Shown piece by piece: positions 8,021 to 14,439 of a stretch of DNA of 64,000 nt; positions within the stretch are counted from its first letter, which is position 1, and every line of letters begins with the position of its first letter. The notes beneath the pieces are model-generated. The model worked only from the letters and a program-made list of their open reading frames with translations. It ran no database searches and was not told the DNA's origin. The stretch comes from Bacteroidota bacterium. Its GTDB lineage: Bacteria > Bacteroidota > Bacteroidia > AKYH767-A > OLB10. Where the stretch lies: assembly GCA_019136655.1 (NCBI GenBank), contig JAGVTU010000001.1, positions 124,001 through 188,000 on the forward strand, read 5' to 3'. Made by a program: the position numbers and the translations under genes.

Positions 8021-10150
8021 TTAATTCATTGCTGCTGTATTTGGTTTCTCTGCTTTGATATCTACTCCAAGGCGTTGCAGATAAGCAATCATAGCAATGA
8101 TTTCTTTATTGCTCATCACTTTAATTCCGTCTTTTGCAAGATCTGCAGCAATGTGGTCTGCCTGTTTCATCAGGTCTTTATTTGCCTGTGTATCGTAACC
8201 ATCAGGATAAGGCACACCTAATTTTTTCATTGCTCTGATTTTAGCTGCCGTAGTTGTCGTGTCCAAATCGTTTTCAATCATAAAGGCATACGGAGGCATG
8301 ATACTTCCCGGTGACATAATTTGTGGATCGAGCATGTGGTTATAATGCCATGAGTTAGGATATTTTTTCCCTACACGCTGCAAATCCGGACCGGTGCGTT
8401 TACTTCCCCACTGGAAAGGATAGTCATAAACAAATTCTCCGGGTTTTGAATATTCACCATATCTCTCGGTTTCATATCGGAATGGACGAATCATCTGTGA
8501 GTGACAAGTGTAACATCCTTCGCGCACATATATATCTCTTCCTTGCAGTTCGAGTGGTGTGTAAGGTTTGACACTCGCAATTGTGGGTACATTTGATTTT
8601 ACCATGAATGTAGGTATCATTTCTACAGCACCACCAATGAGTATAACTATCAAACTTACCACAAGCATCTGAACAGGTTTTCTTTCAATCCAGCGATGCC
8701 AGTGACCGTCACGTCCGGTATATTTCTTTTCAAGTGCAGCAGCCTCAGCAGCTTCATCAGCAATAAGACTTCCGGACTTCATTGTCTTAACAAGGTTATA
8801 GAACATCACCAATGCCCCTACGAGATAAAGGAATCCACCCAAGGCACGCAGTTTGTACATTGGTAATATCTGAACTACTGTTTCGAGGAAATTGGGATAA
8901 CGCAATACACCGTCTTCTGTAAATTCCTTCCACATAAAATGCTGTGTGAAACCAGCCCAGTAAAGTGGTATGGCATAAAAAGCTATTCCTAAAGAACCTA
9001 TCCAGAAGTGAAAGCTTGCAAGTTTTTTAGAGTGTAATTTTGTGTTGAATATTTTCGGTATAAGCCAATACAGAATTCCGAATGTCAAGAATCCATTCCA
9101 TCCCAATCCACCGATATGAACGTGACCGATTGTCCAGTCGGTAAAGTGACTTACTGCATTCACTGATTTGAGTGAAAGCATAGGTCCTTCAAATGTTGAC
9201 ATACCGTAGGCTGTAACAGCAATCACAAAAAATTTAAGCTCAACATTATCTCTTACACGATCCCATGCACCACGCAGTGTGAGCAAACCGTTAATCATAC
9301 CTCCCCATGATGGAGCTATGAGCATGACTGAAAATACTACGCCAAGTGACTGAGCCCAGTCAGGCAATGCAGTATATAACAAATGGTGTGGACCGGCCCA
9401 GATATAAAGAAAGATAAGTGCCCAGAAGTGTATGATAGATAATCGGTATGAATAAACAGGTCGGTTGACAGCTTTGGGAAGAAAGTAATACATCAGTCCC
9501 AGATAAGGTGTTGTAAGAAAAAACGCAACTGCATTATGTCCATACCACCATTGCACAAGTGCATCCTGCACACCTGCGTAAATAGGATAACTTTTAAATA
9601 ATGTAACCGGTATCTCAAGAGAATTTACAATATGCAGCACTGCAACAGTTACTAAAGTGGCTATGTAAAACCAAATGGCAACATACAGATGCCGTTCGCG
9701 CCTGCGCATGATGGTTCCAAACATGTTGATGCCGAAAATGACCCAAATTATGGTAATGGCAATATCAATAGGCCATTCCAGTTCCGCATATTCTTTGCTT
9801 GATGTAATTCCAAATGGCAATGTAAGTGCAGCACTCACAATAATAAGTTGCCAGCCCCAGAAGTGGATACGGCTTAACATATCACTGTACATCCTTGCCT
9901 TCAGCAACCGTTGAAGGGAATAATACACACCCATAAAAATACCATTACCCACAAAGGCAAAAATGATGGCATTGGTGTGCAGCGGACGTAGCCTGCCGAA
10001 AGTTGTGTGGGCATCAAAATTGAGCGAAGGGTAGGGAAGTTGCAAAGCAACCAGCAAGCCTACCAGCATTCCTACTATGGCCCAAATGATAGTAGCCCAT
10101 GCAAACATGGCTACTATACGGTTGTCATAACTGTACTTTTCAATTGTCAT
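8021..10150 (-). CDS. ccoNO: Fused cbb3-type cytochrome c oxidase subunits I and II (CcoN-CcoO)
   Basis: A 709-residue fusion. Residues about 1-480 form CcoN, the catalytic heme-copper subunit: twelve or so helices with the histidine ligands in RPLHTNAIIFAFVGN, WWYGHNAVAFFLTTPY, GPHHLLYT and DWTIGHVHIGGLGWNGF. After a linker (AAALEKKYTGRDGHWHRWIE) and a helix comes CcoO, a monoheme cytochrome c with C546-Y-T-C549-H550. Such fusions are the rule in Bacteroidota. The complex is the high-affinity terminal oxidase of the inner membrane and pumps protons. It starts 3 nt after the ccoS stop with no Shine-Dalgarno sequence. Confidence 0.98.
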   Translation of the reverse strand: MTIEKYSYDNRIVAMFAWATIIWAIVGMLVGLLVALQLPYPSLNFDAHTTFGRLRPLHTNAIIFAFVGNGIFMGVYYSLQRLLKARMYSDMLSRIHFWGWQLIIVSAALTLPFGITSSKEYAELEWPIDIAITIIWVIFGINMFGTIMRRRERHLYVAIWFYIATLVTVAVLHIVNSLEIPVTLFKSYPIYAGVQDALVQWWYGHNAVAFFLTTPYLGLMYYFLPKAVNRPVYSYRLSIIHFWALIFLYIWAGPHHLLYTALPDWAQSLGVVFSVMLIAPSWGGMINGLLTLRGAWDRVRDNVELKFFVIAVTAYGMSTFEGPMLSLKSVNAVSHFTDWTIGHVHIGGLGWNGFLTFGILYWLIPKIFNTKLHSKKLASFHFWIGSLGIAFYAIPLYWAGFTQHFMWKEFTEDGVLRYPNFLETVVQILPMYKLRALGGFLYLVGALVMFYNLVKTMKSGSLIADEAAEAAALEKKYTGRDGHWHRWIERKPVQMLVVSLIVILIGGAVEMIPTFMVKSNVPTIASVKPYTPLELQGRDIYVREGCYTCHSQMIRPFRYETERYGEYSKPGEFVYDYPFQWGSKRTGPDLQRVGKKYPNSWHYNHMLDPQIMSPGSIMPPYAFMIENDLDTTTTAAKIRAMKKLGVPYPDGYDTQANKDLMKQADHIAADLAKDGIKVMSNKEIIAMIAYLQRLGVDIKAEKPNTAAMN

Positions 10151-10153
10151 ATA

Positions 10154-10333
10154 TTATTTATTATCAGTTGTAGTTGATTTGTTTTCAGTGATGGTTTCGT
10201 TATCAAACAGCATGCGTACTCCGGGAGCAAAATCGTCATCATATTGCCCGCTCCTGACAGCCCAAAAAAACGCTGCCAAAAAGCTAATAGCTACCAGCAG
10301 ACTTACTGCGATAAGTATGATTAAAACACTCAT
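10154..10333 (-). CDS. ccoS: CcoS, cbb3 oxidase maturation protein
   Basis: A 59-residue protein with one N-terminal helix (MSVLIILIAVSLLVAISFLA) followed by FFWAVRSGQYDDDFAPGVRM, the family's W-A-V-x-S-G-Q-Y-D-D signature. CcoS is needed for insertion of heme and copper into cbb3 oxidase. The start at 10333 is chosen over an in-frame upstream extension because it gives the normal CcoS length. It is the first gene of the cluster. In many bacteria the copper ATPase gene ccoI lies just upstream; here none is present in the window. Confidence 0.95.
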   Translation of the reverse strand: MSVLIILIAVSLLVAISFLAAFFWAVRSGQYDDDFAPGVRMLFDNETITENKSTTTDNK

Positions 10334-10501
10334 AAACGGACGCAAAACTATTTTACCCGTTTGCCTGCTGAAATGACAGCAATTAACGGGCTGACTGATA
10401 AAAATCACCTTTCCTTTCAATTATAAATTTTCAGGAGTTGAAATAAAGCAGAGCCCGGATTTTGAATAGAATAAATTCATCGTTTAAAGGGAGAATAGTT
10501 T

Positions 10502-10509
10502 TATATTTG
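10502..10509 (+). promoter_or_regulatory. -7 element (TATATTTG) upstream of the DUF4920 operon
   Basis: TATATTTG matches TAnnTTTG exactly and ends 22 nt before the ATG at 10532. No good -33 TTTG is seen. The region 10334-10531 is the divergent intergenic stretch between ccoS and this operon, so it must also hold the cbb3 promoter. Confidence 0.5.
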
Positions 10510-10531
10510 TGTTCTCAAAATCAGTTATCAC

Positions 10532-10990
10532 ATGCAAAAAATTTTAATGATTATTGCCGCAGGTTTTTTATGCCTCAGTTCCTATGCACAGGATAAAAAA
10601 GAATCCTATTACGGAAAAAAAATAACAGCAGATAATGCACGTCCTGCTTCTGAAGTGCCTGCATTGCTTTCGAAAAAAGATACAGTAACGGTGAAACTTA
10701 CTGGAAAGATTAACAGTGTGTGCCAGAAAAAAGGCTGTTGGATGATGATGGAAACTGCCGATGGCAACACCATGCGCGTACGGTTTAAGGATTACGAATT
10801 TTTTGTTCCGAAAGATTGCGCAGGAAAAACTGCTGTGATTGAAGGAATCGCTTTCAATGACGTAACCTCCGTTGCCGAACTTCGCCATTATGCTGAAGAT
10901 GCAAAAAAGTCGAAGGAAGAAATTGAGAAAATTACCGAACCTGAAAAAAGTCCTGCATTTGAAGCAGAGGGAGTTATTATCTATGAATAA
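10532..10990 (+). CDS. DUF4920 domain-containing secreted protein
   Basis: A 152-residue protein with a signal peptide (MQKILMIIAAGFLCLSSYAQ) and a DUF4920 domain, an OB-like beta barrel. Key features are LTGKINSVCQKKGCWMMMET, with a Cys pair spaced C-x3-GC that could bind metal, then MRVRFKDYEFFVPKD and the AELRHYAEDAKKS helix. The function is unknown. It lies next to the cbb3 genes and ahead of a cytochrome-like gene, which hints at a role in redox or metal handling, but that is only context. It overlaps the next gene by 8 nt. Confidence 0.9.
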   Translation: MQKILMIIAAGFLCLSSYAQDKKESYYGKKITADNARPASEVPALLSKKDTVTVKLTGKINSVCQKKGCWMMMETADGNTMRVRFKDYEFFVPKDCAGKTAVIEGIAFNDVTSVAELRHYAEDAKKSKEEIEKITEPEKSPAFEAEGVIIYE

Positions 10991-11429
10991 AATTATTGCC
11001 ATTATTGTTGTAGGTGTTTTTATTTCCATAACATCCTATAACTACAATCCCGACTGGAGCAATACGGCTTCGGCTGATACTACTGATATCAACCCCAACA
11101 AAAGCAGCGAACTATCGTTGCTGATGCGCAAAATGTATGACCATGCTGCTGAAGCACGTCAGGCACTGGCAAATAATAAAAAGGTTTCTTATCCAAAATC
11201 TTTTCTTGCAATTAATACTGCCACTCCAACGGATGATCATACAAAGAATGAGTATTACACAACATTTGCGGATTTATATCTTCAGGCATTGGATAATTAT
11301 GAATCTTCTTCCGATGTCAACAGGGTTAAGAGTTACAATAATATTGTGAACGCATGTCTGGCATGTCACAGCAGCCATTGTCCGGGGCCTGTTCCAAAAA
11401 TCAAAAAACTTTTAATTACTGATAAGTAA
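10983..11429 (+). CDS. c-type cytochrome-like exported protein
   Basis: A 148-residue exported protein: N-terminal hydrophobic segment (MNKIIAIIVVGVFISITSY), then a mostly helical domain with SLLMRKMYDHAAEARQALAN and NNIVNACLACHSSHCPGP near the end. The C-L-A-C-H motif is a c-type heme attachment site, and the four-helix look with a late CxxCH resembles cytochrome c' or similar monoheme proteins. The start at 10983 overlaps the DUF4920 stop by 8 nt; the longer frame from 10872 would add a non-signal region read out of the neighbour's sequence. Six nt separate it from the next gene. Confidence 0.82.
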   Translation: MNKIIAIIVVGVFISITSYNYNPDWSNTASADTTDINPNKSSELSLLMRKMYDHAAEARQALANNKKVSYPKSFLAINTATPTDDHTKNEYYTTFADLYLQALDNYESSSDVNRVKSYNNIVNACLACHSSHCPGPVPKIKKLLITDK

Positions 11430-11435
11430 AAGCGG

Positions 11436-12206
11436 ATGTGTTTTCTTAAAACTTGTTTCATAAGTGTTGTAACATTGCTTGTGCTTACTACGGCAGCACC
11501 ATGTGTAAGAGGTCAGGCTTTGGTTCGCGATTCTGCAATTATAGTTCCGTTTTTCGGATTGGGTGCTGAAGGACATATTCCCGGTGGCGATATGAAGGAA
11601 CGTTTCGGAAACGATTATGGTGTGCAGGCAGTGGTTGGTGTCAAAACAGCCAAAAACTGGACGTATTCAGTTCAGGGTGGATTTATTTCAGGAAACACCA
11701 TTAAGGAACATGGTTTGCTTGGAGGCATTTCCACAAGCAGCGGCACCATTATCGGTCAGGACGGACGTACTGCCGATGTGAGATTGTTTGAGCGTGGCTA
11801 CCACATCAGCGTAAGTTTCGGCAAAGTTTTTTCGTTTAAAAAACCCAACCCCAACAGCGGCATCTGGATCAATGGTGGAGTAGGATTTCTTCAGCATAAA
11901 ATACGCATCGAAACAATTGGAAACAATGTAGTAGAGTTGAAGAAACCCTATCGCAAAGGATACGACAGGCTGACCAATGGAATTATTGCTGAAGAATTTT
12001 TAGGTTATGTGTATTATGGCAACAGAAAGCTCGTAAACTTTTATGCAGGTTTTAATTTCATTCAGGGATTTACTGCCGGCAGACGCGATTATCAGTTCGA
12101 CACCATGCAACCTTATAATGAAAAAAGACTCGATTTACTCTATGGGATAAAATTAGGATGGATACTCCCGTTTTATACCAATCCCGATAAGTATTATTAC
12201 TACTGA
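11436..12206 (+). CDS. Probable outer-membrane beta-barrel protein, unknown function
   Basis: A 256-residue protein with a signal peptide (about 1-28, ending CVRGQA) and a body of alternating polar and aromatic segments typical of a small outer-membrane barrel: NWTYSVQGGFISGN, GYHISVSFGKVF, SGIWINGGVGFLQHKIRI, KLVNFYAGFNFIQGFT, LDLLYGIKLGWILPFY. The last strand ends close to the C-terminus with aromatics. I do not recognise a named family. The gene sits between the cytochrome-like gene (6 nt) and waaA (1-nt overlap, TGATG), so it is co-transcribed with an LPS gene. Confidence 0.75.
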   Translation: MCFLKTCFISVVTLLVLTTAAPCVRGQALVRDSAIIVPFFGLGAEGHIPGGDMKERFGNDYGVQAVVGVKTAKNWTYSVQGGFISGNTIKEHGLLGGISTSSGTIIGQDGRTADVRLFERGYHISVSFGKVFSFKKPNPNSGIWINGGVGFLQHKIRIETIGNNVVELKKPYRKGYDRLTNGIIAEEFLGYVYYGNRKLVNFYAGFNFIQGFTAGRRDYQFDTMQPYNEKRLDLLYGIKLGWILPFYTNPDKYYYY

Positions 12207-13450
12207 TGATGCTGTTGTTTTATTCCATTGGAATACGACTCTATCATTTTGCGGCATGTGTTGCAGCACTGTTCAATGCCAAGGCAAAACTTTTTTGTGA
12301 TGGAAGAAAAGATGTTTTCGAAAAACTCCTGAAAGAAGTTGAAGAGAACCACTCACCGCGCATCTGGTTTCATTGCTCTTCGTTTGGCGAGTACGAGCAG
12401 GGTCGCCCTGTATTGCACAAACTCAAATCATCCTATCCCAATCACAGAATAGTACTTACTTTTTTTTCGCCATCAGGCTATGCACAGGGCGTTAAAGATG
12501 CTGCTGCCGATTGCGTGCTTTATTTGCCTTCCGACAGTGTGGCTCATGCACGCAAATGGATTTCGTTGCTCAACCCTTCGCTGGCAGTATTCGTAAAATA
12601 CGATTTCTGGTTTCATTACATGAATGAGCTGAGCCGTAAAAAAATTCCATTCGTTTATGTTTCTGCTATTTTCCGAAGCAATCAGTTTTTCTTTAAGCCT
12701 TGGGCAAAATCATTCCTCAGCATCCTCAATAAAGCTTCTGCGTTTTATGTTCAGAATCATTCATCAGCCGAATTGCTCAGGCAGCATGGCATACATCAGG
12801 TTGTTGTTACTGGCGACACTCGTTTCGATCGTGTAGTGCAGCTGCCAAACACTCCTTTCTCCGATGCTGTTATCCAAAATTTTTCGAGTGGTGATGCACC
12901 ATTAATTGTTGCCGGAAGCACCTGGCCGCAGGATCATAAGCTGCTTGCAGAGTATATCAACAAAGGTCATGCAGCAAAAATGATTCTCATTCCTCACGAG
13001 GTCAATGAAAGCAGCATTTCTTCTTTTACATCGCTCTGCAACAAAAAATATATTCGATACTCTCAGGCAAATCATCTGCAACTTCCTGAAGCATCTGTTC
13101 TCATCATTGACCGCATTGGCATGCTTTCAAAAATTTACCGTTATGCCACATGGTGTTATATTGGCGGAGGATTTGGCAAAGGCATACACAACATACTTGA
13201 AGGTGCTGTTTATGGCAAACCTGTTGTATTTGGCCCGCAGTATCAGAAGTTTGCCGAAGCGGTAAGGCTTATTGAACTGGGAGGAGCCTTTGCCGCAGCA
13301 GATGCAGCACAGTTGCAAACCATTTTTAATAAATTCATTCACACAAAAGAGTTTACAGAGCATGCAGGTGCCGTCAGCAAAAAATTTGTATTCGAAAATG
13401 CAGGAGCTACAGATGCTGTAATGAGTCAGTTGCAACACATCATTTCATAA
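12206..13450 (+). CDS. waaA: 3-deoxy-D-manno-octulosonic acid (Kdo) transferase WaaA/KdtA
   Basis: A 414-residue glycosyltransferase of family GT30 that adds Kdo to lipid A precursors at the inner membrane. It has a short N-terminal hydrophobic anchor, then the WaaA signature IWFHCSSFGEYEQGRPVL, the VLTFFSPSGY and FVKYDFWFHYMNEL blocks, and the C-terminal donor-site region GGGFGKGIHNILEGAVYGKP with VVFGPQYQKFAEA. The length is normal. Its start overlaps the preceding stop by one base. Together with lpxB in this window it shows a standard Kdo-lipid A pathway. Confidence 0.96.
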   Translation: MMLLFYSIGIRLYHFAACVAALFNAKAKLFCDGRKDVFEKLLKEVEENHSPRIWFHCSSFGEYEQGRPVLHKLKSSYPNHRIVLTFFSPSGYAQGVKDAAADCVLYLPSDSVAHARKWISLLNPSLAVFVKYDFWFHYMNELSRKKIPFVYVSAIFRSNQFFFKPWAKSFLSILNKASAFYVQNHSSAELLRQHGIHQVVVTGDTRFDRVVQLPNTPFSDAVIQNFSSGDAPLIVAGSTWPQDHKLLAEYINKGHAAKMILIPHEVNESSISSFTSLCNKKYIRYSQANHLQLPEASVLIIDRIGMLSKIYRYATWCYIGGGFGKGIHNILEGAVYGKPVVFGPQYQKFAEAVRLIELGGAFAAADAAQLQTIFNKFIHTKEFTEHAGAVSKKFVFENAGATDAVMSQLQHIIS

Positions 13451-13491
13451 CGAAATTTCCACATTTTACTTTCAGATATCAATCGGAATGC

Positions 13492-13499
13492 TACTTTTG
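13492..13499 (+). promoter_or_regulatory. tRNA-Met promoter -7 element
   Basis: TACTTTTG fits TAnnTTTG and ends 14 nt before the tRNA 5' end. A TTTC at 13470-13473 lies 18 nt upstream and could be a weak -33 element (consensus TTTG). Confidence 0.5.
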
Positions 13500-13513
13500 C
13501 AGCCTCAAAATCA

Positions 13514-13587
13514 GGCGAGGTAGCTCAGGTGGTTAGAGCGCAGGATTCATAACCCTGAGGTCGGGGGTTCGATTCCCCCCTTCGCTA
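13514..13587 (+). tRNA. tRNA-Met (anticodon CAT)
   Basis: A 74-nt cloverleaf can be folded by eye. The 7-bp acceptor stem pairs GGCGAGG with CTTCGCT (two G-U pairs), the D-arm has GCTC/GAGC, the anticodon loop is TTCATAA, and the T-arm is GGGGG-TTCGATT-CCCCC. CCA is not encoded. The closing pair of the anticodon stem is an A-C mismatch. The 5' G-U pair and D-stem look like an elongator rather than an initiator, but CAT could also be modified to read Ile; the distinction needs family comparison. A promoter and a terminator flank it. Confidence 0.93.
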
Positions 13588-13593
13588 CTGCCG

Positions 13594-13631
13594 AAGGCTG
13601 CTTTATTCAATTAAGGCAGCCATTTTTTTTT
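13594..13631 (+). terminator. Intrinsic terminator after tRNA-Met
   Basis: GGCTGC (13596-13601) pairs with GCAGCC (13616-13621) around a 14-nt loop, and a run of nine T begins at 13623. It ends the tRNA transcript. Confidence 0.8.
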
Positions 13632-13690
13632 GAAACAGTCTGTAATTATTGTACTGCGTGATGTCGGGTGTCAGGATAAATATTCTCAGT

Positions 13691-13883
13691 TTTTTGTTTG
13701 GAGCGCAAGCGTTTTCATGTAGTGGTTTTTTCCTGTCCTGCTCTCGCCCCGGTGCATGGCACCGCTCACCCGCTAAATCCTTGCAGGTCTCCATCAGGGC
13801 TAATTTTTATACGTTCTGTTTTTCAATCAATCCACCACCACCAACTTTTTATTTACCCGTTGGTTGTTGCTTGACTCAATACC
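13691..13883 (+). repeat. Left copy of ~190-bp flanking repeat
   Basis: This stretch is nearly identical to the reverse complement of 22146-22340, with only about ten scattered differences seen by eye. It begins TTTGGAGCGCAAGCGTTTTC and contains GGTGCATGGCACC, a self-complementary core, and a run of CCACCACCACCAA. The two copies stand in opposite orientation on either side of the restriction-modification operon. ORFs within them show no protein-like features. Its style resembles dispersed intergenic repeats of Bacteroidota genomes that contain an 'AGCCCTGATGG...TTTAGCGGG' pattern on the other strand; that comparison is from memory. Confidence 0.85.
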
Positions 13884-13975
13884 CGACAGTCCCGCAGTAT
13901 TGCGGGATTGCCGAGTGTCAGAAACTCCACCATCAAAAACAAAAACACACTAATCAAACAAAACCAAACCGCCCT

Positions 13976-14097
13976 ATGAAAAATCAACGTTAAGAAATAG
14001 CAGTTCATTTCAAAGCGAAAGGAACAAGTAAGCAACCCCGAGCGAAGCGACCTTGGGTTGCGTGCTGAAATGAACAATATTTTAGTTGATTTTTCAT
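13976..14097. repeat. 122-bp nested palindrome (MITE-like or RNA hairpin)
   Basis: The ends ATGAAAAATCAAC (13976-13988) and GTTGATTTTTCAT (14085-14097) are perfect 13-bp inverted repeats. Inside them GTTCATTTCA (14003-14012) pairs with TGAAATGAAC (14066-14075), and GCAACCC (14032-14038) with GGGTTGC (14055-14061). The whole stretch therefore folds into one long interrupted hairpin. No protein-coding signal is present. It lies between the left flanking repeat and hsdR. Confidence 0.8.
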
Positions 14098-14113
14098 CAG
14101 GCTTGACTTTTTG

Positions 14114-14139
14114 GTTCTTTTGTGTCAAGACAAAAGAAC
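14114..14139. repeat. Short perfect inverted repeat
   Basis: GTTCTTTTGT and ACAAAAGAAC form a perfect 10-bp stem with the six-base loop GTCAAG. It lies 17 nt after the 122-bp palindrome. It could be a weak transcription terminator or part of the same dispersed element. Confidence 0.7.
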
Positions 14140-14193
14140 ATAAAGAAGTAATAGAAACATTGCGACATTCGATTGCGCAGAAGAATCTTAATT

Positions 14194-14227
14194 ACAACCC
14201 GGCAAGAGCTTGCCTCTTGTTGGGTGT
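14194..14227. repeat. REP-like palindrome, left copy
   Basis: ACAACCCGGCAAGAG and CTCTTGTTGGGTGT form an imperfect stem around the loop CTTGC. Two related palindromes at 22046-22080 and 22091-22119, at the far end of the island, have the loop sequence GCAAG, so the core is inverted between the two ends. The rest of 14228-14439 holds further small hairpins (CTCCGCCA/TGGCGGAG at 14277-14297, AAGGCT/AGCCTT near 14319) and no gene. Confidence 0.75.
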
Positions 14228-14439
14228 ATGACGAAAACATTGATGCTATCTCATTTCAACATCTCCTCAAAACATAACTCCGCCATTTATGGCGGAGACT
14301 AAACCATCAAACAACAAAGGCTTTAGCCTTGACCAAATTCCAACCGCGCGTTTGCGCCCTTTATGGCCACGGGTGCGCGGAGGAAAGAATCTGCACTTAA
14401 TAATTATACATCAAACTTTTTTTAGGACGAGTCACTCTC

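Noticed and set aside
13603-14128. Short frames in and around the left flanking repeat (63-114 codons)
   Set aside because: They follow repeat and hairpin DNA on both strands, and the same peptides recur in the right repeat; no start context or domain.
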